Positions 26,949 through 34,884 of a stretch of DNA of 34,884 nt are shown one piece after another (the stretch's first letter is position 1; each line of letters starts with the position of its first letter). The notes under the pieces are model-generated. The model searched no databases. It was not told where the DNA came from and was given only the letters and a program-made list of their open reading frames with translations. The stretch covers positions 1-34,884 of the forward strand of contig JAFLCY010000034.1 of NCBI GenBank assembly GCA_017303485.1. The letters run 5' to 3'. Both the position numbers and the translations under genes were made by a program. This DNA comes from Rhodobacterales bacterium (lineage in GTDB: Bacteria > Pseudomonadota > Alphaproteobacteria > Rhodobacterales > Rhodobacteraceae).

Positions 26949-28463
26949 TCAGCGGCGCCCGCGACCGGGCAGGACCAGCGCAAGAAGGGCCAGGGTCTCC
27001 AGCCGGCCCACCACCATGGCGATGCCAAGGATCACCTTCACGCCGTCCGAGAGGTCGCCATAGAGGATGGGCTCGGCCGCGCCAAGTTCGGCAAGCTGGC
27101 CGGTCGTGGTAAGGCTGGCGATGGCCAGCACGATCGTCTGTTCAAACTCGACGCCAGCCAGCAACAGAAGGCCAGCCGCGACGGAGATCGAGATGGCGAA
27201 GAGCATGAAGAACACCCAGGCGAACTGCGCTCCTTCGCGGCGCATCCGGCGCGCCTCGGGCCCGCCCCGCCCGATGGAGTTGGGATGGATGATCTTTTCC
27301 AGCTCGCGCTCGCCATGACGAAGCAGCGCATAGACGCGCAGAAGCTTGACGCCCCCCGCTGTCGTCGCAGTGCCGCCGCCGATGATGGCCAACCCAAGGA
27401 GGATAAGCCCCGGCGTGCCGATGCCCGACCAGTCGGCGGCGGCATGCCAGTTGGCCGAAACATAGCCGGTGGTCGACAGGAACGACGCCGCGGTGAACAG
27501 GATGCCCCAGAGGGCCGGCAGCGCAGCGGGCGAGACGGCGGAATCGATCCGTGCGGCGATGAACCAGTGGCGCAGGAAGAGAAGCAGCGTGACGATCAGG
27601 AGGATCAGCGCAGCAAGGCGCAACTCCGGGTCCTGAAGAAGCGGGCGGCGGTTCTCGGCCAGCCGGACGCCGGGAAGCGCGCGGCGGGTGATGGCGAAGA
27701 CAAAGCAGACGAAGACGACAGCCTCGCCCGGGATCCCCGCCGTCGAGGCGGCAAAGCCCGTCTGGCCGGAGATGCCCGAGGTGGACAACGTGCCCATGGC
27801 GTGGATCACGGCAGAAATGCCGGTCTCGCCCAGAATTAGAAGTGCGCACCACAGAAGGAAAGTAAGCGCGGCATAGACCGGAAACAGCATGAGGGCGAAG
27901 CGGGTCAGCCGCTGCGCAGGATCGACGGTATGGGCGATCTGCTGGGTTCCGATGCTGCCCCGCCCCGGCACCCGGCCCGAAGCGACCTCGGTCCCGCCCA
28001 GGTTCAGGGGGGCAAGGATGGCATAGGCCGCAAGAAGCATGAGGAAACCGCCGAACCAGCCCACGGTCGCGCGCCAGAGGTGGACGGTATCGGCAAGCCG
28101 CTCGGGGGCATAGACGGAAGCGCCCGTGGTGGTGAAGGAGGAGACCATCTCGAACCAGGCGTTCGTCAGCGTGGTATCGGGTAAGGCCTCGGCAAGGGGA
28201 AGCGCCAGGGCAAAGGGCAGGACGGTATAGGCAAGGACGAGGGCGGCAAGGTGGCTACGCGCCGGATCGCGCGGTGAATAGGCCGCCGTTGCAATGCCGA
28301 GCATCACGGTGACGATCAACAGGATCAGCGCGGAATACAGGAAATCGCGAGCATGACTCAGATCGTTCGCGCCAAAGGCGTAGAGGGCGGGCACCAGCGC
28401 GATCGCCCCGCTGAGCCCCAGAAGGACGACCAGAAGCGGAAGCTCTGCAAGTCGGGCCAGCAT
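26949..28463 (-). CDS. trkH: Potassium uptake protein TrkH
   Basis: Membrane subunit of the Trk potassium uptake system, 504 residues with about ten hydrophobic segments. The four pore-loop signatures of the TrkH/KtrB family are present in order: SSFTTTGASV, GTLSTSGISG, SFLSTTGYVSA and SLTTTGQLAELG. GGGTATTAGGVKLLR is also typical. The start ATG shares one base with the trkA stop (TGATG). Downstream, a GC-rich weak hairpin (26931-26947) is not a convincing terminator. Confidence 0.95.
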   Translation of the reverse strand: MLARLAELPLLVVLLGLSGAIALVPALYAFGANDLSHARDFLYSALILLIVTVMLGIATAAYSPRDPARSHLAALVLAYTVLPFALALPLAEALPDTTLTNAWFEMVSSFTTTGASVYAPERLADTVHLWRATVGWFGGFLMLLAAYAILAPLNLGGTEVASGRVPGRGSIGTQQIAHTVDPAQRLTRFALMLFPVYAALTFLLWCALLILGETGISAVIHAMGTLSTSGISGQTGFAASTAGIPGEAVVFVCFVFAITRRALPGVRLAENRRPLLQDPELRLAALILLIVTLLLFLRHWFIAARIDSAVSPAALPALWGILFTAASFLSTTGYVSANWHAAADWSGIGTPGLILLGLAIIGGGTATTAGGVKLLRVYALLRHGERELEKIIHPNSIGRGGPEARRMRREGAQFAWVFFMLFAISISVAAGLLLLAGVEFEQTIVLAIASLTTTGQLAELGAAEPILYGDLSDGVKVILGIAMVVGRLETLALLALVLPGRGRR

Positions 28464-29839
28464 CAGAAGAAGTCGATCGAGACCTGCAGGAGGCGCTCGA
28501 CCTCGGGCACGTCCTTGGCCATGGCGAAAAGGGCGATGACGTCGCCGGGCTCGATCCTAAGATCGCCGGTGGGCTTCTTCACCTTGTCGCCCTTCATCAC
28601 CGCTCCGACCAGCACGCCTTCGGGAAACTCGATATCGCGAACGAGACGGCCCGCGAGGGGCGAGGTGGAGAGGACCTGCGCCTCGATCATCTCGGCCTCG
28701 GCGTCACCGATGGAATAGACGGCGCGCACCCGACCATGGCGGATGTGGCGCAGGATCGACGAGACGGTTGTCGCGCGGGGGTTGATATAGGCGTCAATGT
28801 CCAGTGGCGCCATCAGGGGCGCGAGCGTCGGGTCATTGACCAGCGCGATGGTCATCGGACAGCCGGCCTGCTTGGCGCGGACCGCGACGAGGAGGTTGGT
28901 CTTGTCGTCATCAGTGACGGCAAGGATCGCGTCGGCACGGTCCACCGAAGCTTCCATCAAGAGGTCACTGTCCATCCCGTCGCCGTTCAGGACGATGGTG
29001 CGCTCCAGCGCGTCGGCGGCCAGTTCGGCGGTGGCGCGGTTCTTCTCGATGATCTTCGCGCGGATCCGGTCGGTGCGGGTCTCCAGCGCGCGAGCCACGG
29101 CAAGGCCGACGTTGCCCCCGCCGACAATGACCACGCGTTCCTGCTTTTTCGTTTTCTTGCCAAAGATTTCCAGCGTGCGGTTCACGTCCTCGAAATGGGT
29201 GAAGACGTAGATCTGGTCATCGGCCAGAAGCTGATCACCCGGATCGGGAGCGAAAAGCCGGTCCTCGCGCCGGATGCCGACGACAATGGCACGGAGAGTG
29301 GAGAAAAGCTCATTCAACTGACGCAGGGGCGTGTTCAGGACCGGGCAGTCCTCGTCCAGCTGGATGCCGAGAAGCTGCGCCTTGCCACCCATGAAGCTTT
29401 CGGTGTCAAAGGTGGCGGGGGCGGCAAGCCGCTGGAGCGCCGCCTCGGCGACCTCGCGTTCCGGGCTGATCACCACGTCGATGGCAAGGCCGTCCTGGTT
29501 CGTCAGATTGGCATAGGACGGGTCGAGGTAGTTCTGCGCCCGGATGCGCGCGATCTTGCGGGTGATGTTGAAGGCGGTATGGGCCACCTGGCAGGTGACC
29601 ATGTTCACCTCGTCCGAATAGGTGGCGGCGATCAGCATGTCGGCGTCGCGCGCGCCCGCCTTGGCCAGGACATCCGGATGGCTGGCAAAGCCGACAACGC
29701 CCTGCACGTCCAGCGTGTCGGTCGCGCGGCGGACAAGGTCGGCGTTCACATCGACAAGCGTGACGTCGTTCTTCTCGCCGGACAGGTGGCGGGCAATCTG
29801 CCAGCCGACCTGACCCGCCCCGCAGATGATGACCTTCAT
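28463..29839 (-). CDS. trkA: Trk potassium uptake regulatory subunit TrkA
   Basis: Cytosolic NAD-binding regulator of TrkH, 458 residues, with the usual duplicated RCK design. The first Rossmann repeat is MKVIICGAGQVGWQIARHL and the second RVVIVGGGNVGLAVARAL. Each half ends in a TrkA-C domain, the first around LDEDCPVLNTPLRQLNELF, the second around SPLAGRLVRDIEFPEGVLVGAV. ATG 29839 gives the conventional MKVIICGAG; a TTG just before it is ignored. In related genomes it follows ntrX directly; here the RTX-Hint gene on the other strand separates them, so it needs its own promoter in 29840-30144. Confidence 0.95.
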   Translation of the reverse strand: MKVIICGAGQVGWQIARHLSGEKNDVTLVDVNADLVRRATDTLDVQGVVGFASHPDVLAKAGARDADMLIAATYSDEVNMVTCQVAHTAFNITRKIARIRAQNYLDPSYANLTNQDGLAIDVVISPEREVAEAALQRLAAPATFDTESFMGGKAQLLGIQLDEDCPVLNTPLRQLNELFSTLRAIVVGIRREDRLFAPDPGDQLLADDQIYVFTHFEDVNRTLEIFGKKTKKQERVVIVGGGNVGLAVARALETRTDRIRAKIIEKNRATAELAADALERTIVLNGDGMDSDLLMEASVDRADAILAVTDDDKTNLLVAVRAKQAGCPMTIALVNDPTLAPLMAPLDIDAYINPRATTVSSILRHIRHGRVRAVYSIGDAEAEMIEAQVLSTSPLAGRLVRDIEFPEGVLVGAVMKGDKVKKPTGDLRIEPGDVIALFAMAKDVPEVERLLQVSIDFF

Positions 29840-30144
29840 CAATGACCCCGCGATGCACCGTCTGCGCCTGAATGTCAGATCGGAGCGAGGGGGTCAATCG
29901 TCCGGCCCGTTGCTTCCCTGGCCAGTGGCGATCCGGGTGAAGCACCCCGCGACACAACCGGCAGGAACCATTTCTACGGGCGAATCTGTGCGTCTATTTT
30001 CTACCTAAGGTAGAATATTGCAGCAATCTGGTTACAGTTTCTCCCCGCCCGTGGCCCGACTGGCACTACCAGCTTTCATTCCCTGATATCCATGCGACGC
30101 TATATGTTGTGTGCCTACCGCAGGTGTAGCTGGAACGGAGTGAA
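29840..30144. other. 305-base divergent intergenic region between trkA and the RTX-Hint gene
   Basis: No gene is visible. The left 130 bases have the GC-rich composition of the surroundings and must contain the trkA promoter. The right part is AT-richer, with a perfect 17-base palindrome (29999-30015), several CTACC/GGTAG words (near 30001, 30009, 30066, 30115) and CTAC-N7-GTAG (30115-30129) shortly before the RTX gene. ACGGAG before ATG 30145 is the RTX ribosome site. I cannot assign -35/-10 boxes with confidence. Confidence 0.6.
29999..30015. promoter_or_regulatory. Perfect 17-base palindrome, candidate operator of the RTX-Hint gene
   Basis: TTCTACCT-A-AGGTAGAA: 8-base arms around one base, 130-146 bases upstream of the RTX start and about 160 upstream of trkA, in an AT-rich part of the divergent region. 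It is not followed by a T-run, so an operator is more likely than a terminator. The regulator is unknown. It differs from the Irr-like core by arm order and spacing. Confidence 0.5.
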
Positions 30145-32322
30145 ATGGCGACTATTTCGGGCGGCAGCGGCAACGACAGCCTGGTCGGCGACACCGACAG
30201 CAACCTGAATGATGTCATATCCGGGCTTTCCGGCAACGATACCTTGCGCGGGCTTACGGGCAACGATCTTCTCTATGGCGGGAACAACAGCGACCTCCTG
30301 GACGGTGGGTCCGGGAACGACACCTTGTCCGGCGATGCGGGCAACGACACGCTGACTGGCGGCATTGGCTTCGACATAGCGAGCTATCTTGGCGCCACGT
30401 CGGGGGTCAACGTGAACCTCGGCTCCGGAACCTCCTCGGGCGGTGCAGGGAACGACGTCATCTCCGGAGTCGAAGGCGTCATCGGCAGCGGGTCCGCGGA
30501 TACGATCACCGGCGACACTGTTGGCAACCTCCTGCGGGGCGACGCCGGGGCGGACACGATCTACGGCGGGGCAGGTGATGACACGCTTTACGGCGATGCG
30601 GGCATCGACCGGATCTACGGCGGGGCCGATGGGGATCTGGCCTATGGCGGCAGCGAAGGCGATCTCATCTACGGCAACGACGGGATCGACACACTATTCG
30701 GCGATGCGGGCGTCGACACGCTGTACGGCGATGCCGGCAATGACCTCCTGGACGGCGGAACCGAGGGTGACGGTCTATATGGCGGCACCGGGTTCGACAC
30801 GCTGTATGGCGGGGCCGGGAACGACACCCTTCGCGGCGGCGACAATGACGACCTGGCTTATGGCGGAAACGAAGCCGACGATCTGGCGGGCGAGGCCGGG
30901 AGCGACACCCTCTACGGCGGGCTGGGCGTCGATACGCTGAGCGGCGGCGACGGCAACGATTCCCTGCAGGGCGACGACGGCGCGGACGTGTTGGACGGCG
31001 GCTCCGGCGACGACACGCTGCGGGGCGGAGCCGGTGCCGATTCGCTGAACGGCGGATCGGGAATGGACTATATCGACTACAGCGATTCCGGCGCTGCAGT
31101 CTCGATCAACCTGGCGGCGGGCAGCTTCTCGGGCGGGGATGCGACCGGCGATTCCGGTGCCGGGGTCGACGGGATCATCGGCAGCGCCTTCAACGATACG
31201 CTCATCGGTTTCGACGGCTTCGCCACCACCGGCTCGGACATCTATACCAACATCTTCTACGGCGGCGCGGGCAACGACAGCATGTCGGGTCTGGGCGGCG
31301 GCGACTCCCTTTATGGCGGGGCCGACAACGATACCGTGTCCGGCGATGCCGGCAACGACCTGGTCGAGGGCGGTGCCGGGAACGACCGGCTCTACGGCGG
31401 CGCGGATAATGACACTCTTCGCGGAGATGACGGACGCGACATCCTGTACGGCGGTGCCGGTCGCGACGACATGTATGGCGGCGACGACTCGGACCAGTTC
31501 TTCGTCAGCTTTACCGGCAGCGCCAATGACGTTGCCCTGGGCGAGTCGGTGGACGGCGGGCTGGGTGGTACCGACAACGACACCCTGACAGTCGACATCA
31601 CCGGCTTTGGCTGGGGCCGGATCGACGTGGCCTATGATCCCACGAATGGCGCGAACGGGACGATCACCTTCTATGCCGCGAACGGGATCACGGTTGTCGG
31701 CACCCTGAACTTCTCCGACATCGAGACGCTGGTGATCGTGTGCTTCACGGCAGGCACGCAGATCATGACCGACCGTGGCGAGGTTGCCGTCGAGGCGCTG
31801 CGCCCGGGCGATCTGGTGCTGACGCGCGACCACGGCTTGCAACCTCTGCGCTGGATCGGTCAGCGCAGGCTTTCTGCGGCCGAGTTGCTGGCCCGCCCCA
31901 GGTTGCAGCCGGTCCGGATCGGCGCGGGCGCGTTGTTCGGGACGGGTCCGGCACGCCCGATGCTGGTTTCACCCCAGCACCGGATGCTGATCGAGGGGGC
32001 ACGGGCCGAGCTGAATTTTGGCGAGGCTGAGGTGCTTGTCCCTGCCAAGCATCTGCTTGACCTGCCCGGCGTGACGCAAAGTTGCCCTGCCGACGGCGTG
32101 ACTTATGTCCACATCCTGTTTGACCGGCATGAGATCGTGTTGTCCGACGGCGCCTGGAGCGAGAGTTTCCAGCCGGCCGAACGGTCGATGAACGCTCTTG
32201 ACGCAGCAGTGCGCGCCGAGGTGATGGAGCTGTTCCCCGAACTAGATGCCTTCGACGCCGCCTTTCCCGCCGCGCGGCTGTCACTCAAGGCGCATGAAGC
32301 GCGGGTCCTGATCGCGGGATGA
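30145..32322 (+). CDS. RTX calcium-binding repeat protein with C-terminal Hint domain
   Basis: A 725-residue acidic protein, probably exported by a type I system since there is no N-terminal signal peptide. Glycine/aspartate nonapeptide repeats (GGxGxDxLx) fill residues about 4-75, 125-320 and 371-452, forming calcium beta-rolls. They are separated by two related linkers of the 'VxVNLxxG...GG' type (about 85-120 and 325-365). A 75-residue bridge leads to a Hint (hedgehog/intein) domain starting at Cys533 (VCFTAGTQI), with RPGDLVLT, the block-B TRDH (560-563) and [10 protein letters not shown]. The active residues look intact, so self-cleavage before Cys533 is possible. No transporter genes are near. 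ATG 30145 has GGAG upstream. The physiological role is unknown. Confidence 0.9.
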   Translation: MATISGGSGNDSLVGDTDSNLNDVISGLSGNDTLRGLTGNDLLYGGNNSDLLDGGSGNDTLSGDAGNDTLTGGIGFDIASYLGATSGVNVNLGSGTSSGGAGNDVISGVEGVIGSGSADTITGDTVGNLLRGDAGADTIYGGAGDDTLYGDAGIDRIYGGADGDLAYGGSEGDLIYGNDGIDTLFGDAGVDTLYGDAGNDLLDGGTEGDGLYGGTGFDTLYGGAGNDTLRGGDNDDLAYGGNEADDLAGEAGSDTLYGGLGVDTLSGGDGNDSLQGDDGADVLDGGSGDDTLRGGAGADSLNGGSGMDYIDYSDSGAAVSINLAAGSFSGGDATGDSGAGVDGIIGSAFNDTLIGFDGFATTGSDIYTNIFYGGAGNDSMSGLGGGDSLYGGADNDTVSGDAGNDLVEGGAGNDRLYGGADNDTLRGDDGRDILYGGAGRDDMYGGDDSDQFFVSFTGSANDVALGESVDGGLGGTDNDTLTVDITGFGWGRIDVAYDPTNGANGTITFYAANGITVVGTLNFSDIETLVIVCFTAGTQIMTDRGEVAVEALRPGDLVLTRDHGLQPLRWIGQRRLSAAELLARPRLQPVRIGAGALFGTGPARPMLVSPQHRMLIEGARAELNFGEAEVLVPAKHLLDLPGVTQSCPADGVTYVHILFDRHEIVLSDGAWSESFQPAERSMNALDAAVRAEVMELFPELDAFDAAFPAARLSLKAHEARVLIAG

Positions 32323-32346
32323 TCCCGTGGCGCGCTTGGCCTTCGG

Positions 32347-33738
32347 CTAGTCCTCGAACTCTCCGAACCCCCTGCCCCCACGGGTCGAGCTGACCACGCC
32401 AAGCGATTTGAGCTTCCGGTGCAGCGCCGAACGTTCCATGCCGACAAAGCTGGCCGTGCGGCTGATGTTGCCGCCAAAGCGGTTGATCTGGGTCAGGAGA
32501 TATTCCCGCTCGAACAATTCCCGTGCTTCGCGCAGAGGAAGCGTGGCGATGGTGCCGGTGAAGGAAAGCGTGGTGTCGGCCTCGGGTTTCGGTTCGGTGC
32601 CGGGAATCTCGGCGGTCTCGATCGGGCCGGTGCCATCGCCAAGGATCAGGATGCGCTCGATCACGTTCCGCAGCTGGCGGATGTTGCCGGGCCAGGGCAG
32701 TGTCTGCAGCACGGTGTCGGCCTCTTCCGACAAGACGCGGTTCGGCAAGCCTTGGGTCTTGTGGAACCAGTCGATGAAATGGCGCGTCAGTTCCGGCACG
32801 TCCTCGCGCCGGGCCGCCAGTGAGGGGACGGCGATCGGGACGACGTTCAGACGATCATAAAGTTCCTGCCGGAAATGGCCGAGCCCGATCTCGGTGCGCA
32901 GGTCGCGGCAGGTCGAGGAAATCACGCGCAGGTCGACGCGGACCTTGTCGGTGCCGCCGGCGCGGGTGAACTGCTGTTCGGTCAGGACGCGCAGGATCTT
33001 GCCCTGGGTGCCAAGCGGCATGTCGGCAACCTCGTCGAAATAGACGATCCCGCCATGCGCCTGTTCGAGGAGACCCTGTTCCACCCCACGTTCCGGGGTT
33101 TCGCGACCGAAAAGGACCTCTTCCATCCGGTCGGGCTCGATCGAGGCCGAGGAGACCGTGACGAAGGGCGCGGCGGCGCGGTTCGAATGCATGTGGATGT
33201 AGCGCGCGGCCATTTCCTTGCCGGTGCCGGGCTCGCCCGACAGCATGACGCGGGCGTTGGATTTGGTGACCTTGTCGAGGTTGGCCTTCAGCGTCTTGAA
33301 GGCCAGCGAGGAGCCGACCATGTCGGAGGAGGTCACGTCCCGGCGGCGCAACTCCTGGTTCTCGCGCCGCAGGCGGCTGGTTTCCATCGCACGGGCTACC
33401 ACGACCATCAGCTGATCAATGTTGAAGGGCTTTTCGATGAAGTCGTAGGCGCCCTGTTTGATGGCGGCGACGGCAATCTCAATGTTTCCGTGGCCTGAGA
33501 TAATCACGACCGGAATGTCAGGATTGTCGCGCTTCACGGTCTTGAGAATGTCGATCCCGTCCATCCGGCTGTCCTTCAGCCAGATGTCTAGAATCATCAG
33601 CGCAGGCGGCTCGGCGTTGATTTCCGCGATGCAGTCGTCGGAATTCGCGGCAAGGCGGGTGGTATAGCCTTCATCGCGCAGGATGTCGCCGATCAACTCG
33701 CGGATGTCCTGTTCGTCGTCGACGATGAGAATGCTCAT
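32347..33738 (-). CDS. ntrX: Nitrogen regulation response regulator NtrX, lacking the GAFTGA loop
   Basis: Response regulator paired with NtrY, 463 residues. The receiver domain has the phosphoacceptor Asp51 (MILDIWLKD) and Lys103 (EKPFNID). The AAA+ domain has Walker A GEPGTGKE (168-175) and a Walker B strand GIVYFDEVADMPL (230-242). A Fis-type helix-turn-helix ends the protein (NISRTASFVGMERSALHRKLK). Where sigma-54 activators carry GAFTGA, the sequence reads VLFGRETPERGVEQGLLEQA, so it probably does not remodel sigma-54 polymerase. The start overlaps the ntrY stop (ATGA). Its stop lies 24 bases from the convergent RTX gene with no terminator between them. Confidence 0.95.
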   Translation of the reverse strand: MSILIVDDEQDIRELIGDILRDEGYTTRLAANSDDCIAEINAEPPALMILDIWLKDSRMDGIDILKTVKRDNPDIPVVIISGHGNIEIAVAAIKQGAYDFIEKPFNIDQLMVVVARAMETSRLRRENQELRRRDVTSSDMVGSSLAFKTLKANLDKVTKSNARVMLSGEPGTGKEMAARYIHMHSNRAAAPFVTVSSASIEPDRMEEVLFGRETPERGVEQGLLEQAHGGIVYFDEVADMPLGTQGKILRVLTEQQFTRAGGTDKVRVDLRVISSTCRDLRTEIGLGHFRQELYDRLNVVPIAVPSLAARREDVPELTRHFIDWFHKTQGLPNRVLSEEADTVLQTLPWPGNIRQLRNVIERILILGDGTGPIETAEIPGTEPKPEADTTLSFTGTIATLPLREARELFEREYLLTQINRFGGNISRTASFVGMERSALHRKLKSLGVVSSTRGGRGFGEFED

Positions 33739-34884
33739 TTTGGGGCCTCCTTCGCGGGCGGAACGGCTTTCAGGGGAATATGGGACCGGGGACGCTTGCG
33801 GATGGCGCGCGGCAGGCGAATCTCGGCCATGGCGCCGGGGTGGTCGTTCCCCTCGAACACCGGCGCGTCGACGAGAGCGAGCGTGCCGCCATGTTCCTCG
33901 ATGATCTTCTTGACGATGGGCAATCCAAGGCCGGTGCCCTTTTCGCGGGTGGTGACATAGGGCTCGAACAGGCGGGCGCGGTCGGGTGGCAGGCCGGTGC
34001 CGTTGTCCATGATGCGGATCACGGCTTCGCTGTCATCAGCGGTCAGACTGATGCGGATTTCGGGATCGAAGTTTTCGGGTTTCGATTTTTCCTGATGTGA
34101 TTCAATCGCTTCCCCGGCGTTCTTGATCAGGTTCGTGAAGGCCTGGCCGATCATGGTGGCATCAAGGTCAAGCTGCAGCGGATCGGCGGGAATCTTCTTG
34201 ACGAAGCGCACGCCGGGCTGACCGTTTTCCTGCAAGAGGACCGCGCCTTTCAGGAGAGCGGCGAGGTCGCAGTCGCGGCGGTCCGGTTCGGGCATGCGGG
34301 CGAACTTGGAGAATTCATCGACGATCCGGCGCAGGTCGTTGGTCTGGCGGACGATGACGTCGGTGTATTGCTCAAGGTCTTCCTGGTCGCGGACCTGGGT
34401 CGAAAACTTGCGCTTGATACGTTCAGCGGAAAGCTGGATCGGGGTCAGCGGGTTCTTGATCTCATGCGCGATGCGGCGGGCGACATCGCCCCAGGCCGCC
34501 ATGCGCTGCGCAGAGACGAGGTCGGTCACGTCGTCGAAGGCGACGACGAAGCCCTCCAGGTCGCCCGCTTCGCTGCGCCGGGTGGACATGCGGACAAGCA
34601 GGCTTTCCAGCTTGCCCTTGCGGGTCAGGCGGACCTCCTCCTGTACGGCGTTGCTGCCATTGTCGCGCAGGCGGTCGAAGAGTGCGGCAAACTCCGGGAC
34701 GGTGGCGGCTAGCGGCGTGTCGACCTGGCCGTCGGCAAGGTCGAGCAGCCTTTCGGCAGCGCGGTTGACAAAGTCGATGTCGCCGTCGCTGTCGAGGCCG
34801 ATCACCCCGGCGGTGACGTTCGACAGCACGGAATCGAAGAGCCGGCGGCGGGTTTCGGTCTGGGCGTGGCTTTCGACCAGCGCC
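33735..34884 (-). CDS. ntrY: Sensor histidine kinase NtrY (5' part outside window)
   Basis: Membrane sensor kinase of the NtrYX system, involved in nitrogen and redox/envelope signalling in alphaproteobacteria. The window holds the C-terminal 380 or so codons; the transmembrane and sensor parts lie beyond the right edge. Present are a PAS-like segment (VTAGVIGLDSDGDIDFVNRAAERLL), the HisKA box VARRIAHEIKNPLTPIQLSAERI with the phosphorylated His, the N box FTNLIKNAGEAIE, G1 IRIMDNGTGLP and G2 REKGTGLGLPIVKKIIEEHGG. The frame stays open to the window end (ALVESHAQTETRRRLFDSVL at the edge). The stop overlaps ntrX as ATGA. Confidence 0.95.
   Translation of the reverse strand, partial: ALVESHAQTETRRRLFDSVLSNVTAGVIGLDSDGDIDFVNRAAERLLDLADGQVDTPLAATVPEFAALFDRLRDNGSNAVQEEVRLTRKGKLESLLVRMSTRRSEAGDLEGFVVAFDDVTDLVSAQRMAAWGDVARRIAHEIKNPLTPIQLSAERIKRKFSTQVRDQEDLEQYTDVIVRQTNDLRRIVDEFSKFARMPEPDRRDCDLAALLKGAVLLQENGQPGVRFVKKIPADPLQLDLDATMIGQAFTNLIKNAGEAIESHQEKSKPENFDPEIRISLTADDSEAVIRIMDNGTGLPPDRARLFEPYVTTREKGTGLGLPIVKKIIEEHGGTLALVDAPVFEGNDHPGAMAEIRLPRAIRKRPRSHIPLKAVPPAKEAPK

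Noticed and set aside
30160-31500. Tandem DNA repeats in the RTX region as a possible satellite or CRISPR-like array
   Set aside because: The period reflects nonapeptide coding repeats (27 bases) with variable sequence and an intact reading frame; there are no conserved repeat/unique spacer units.
30775-31842. A 355-codon minus-strand frame within the RTX repeats
   Set aside because: It arises from the periodic GGxGxD coding repeats read backwards; the protein is a low-complexity Ala/Val/Ile repeat.

Overview
The window reads as a chromosomal segment of a GC-rich alphaproteobacterium, most likely a Rhodobacterales/Rhodobacteraceae-Paracoccaceae member. Supporting signs are the gene order iscR-(cysteine desulfurase)-sufB-sufC-sufD-sufS, an IscR with only one cysteine, a GTTC-N7-GTTC LexA box before recA, the block ntrY-ntrX-trkA-trkH-hfq-hflX, an RTX protein with a C-terminal Hint domain, and dense stop/start overlaps. 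I see no tRNA, rRNA, CRISPR array, IS element or phage gene. The genus cannot be fixed from the sequence alone.

Layout. 1-7783 (minus): an iron-sulfur assembly operon running iscR, a NifS/IscS-type cysteine desulfurase, sufB, a methyltransferase-like gene, sufC, sufD, two small multi-pass membrane proteins (the second YIP1-like) and sufS, which runs off the left edge. The divergent upstream region carries a TAGAA-N3-TTCTA palindrome like an Irr iron-control element. A second copy of that core lies inside the desulfurase gene, in an AT-rich patch. 7948-9897 (plus): four tightly overlapping genes (alpha/beta hydrolase, a 90-aa protein, an HD-domain phosphohydrolase, a small membrane protein). 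9989-13964 (plus): icd, a YitT-family membrane protein and typA, with two copies of a GTAGGGTGGGC palindromic repeat. 14019-19604 (minus): class II glutamine amidotransferase, DUF1330, alaS, MOSC protein and recA. 19808-21075 (plus): a sulfotransferase-like protein and a YSC84-type lipoprotein. 21283-22146 (minus): a beta-hydroxyacid dehydrogenase. 22242-25198 (plus): a penicillin-acylase-family Ntn hydrolase and a GNAT acetyltransferase. 25224-34884 (minus): hflX, hfq, trkH, trkA, ntrX and ntrY (partial), split between trkA and ntrX by a 2.2-kb RTX-Hint gene on the opposite strand.

How the genes work together. The left third is one iron- and Fe-S-responsive assembly line: IscR as cluster sensor, two desulfurases as possible sulfur donors, and SufBCD as scaffold. 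Three uncharacterised partners are embedded in it. The centre is housekeeping (TCA cycle, translation GTPase, tRNA charging, recombination) with small accessory genes coupled to it, notably a MOSC protein overlapping recA under a LexA box. The right end is the nitrogen/redox two-component system, potassium uptake and RNA-chaperone block. The points most worth a second look are the intragenic Irr-like palindrome, the embedded methyltransferase-like gene, hflX with no ATG/GTG/TTG start upstream of its conserved N-terminus, the palindromic repeat that supplies stop codons to two convergent genes, and the RTX-Hint gene placed inside a usually continuous locus.
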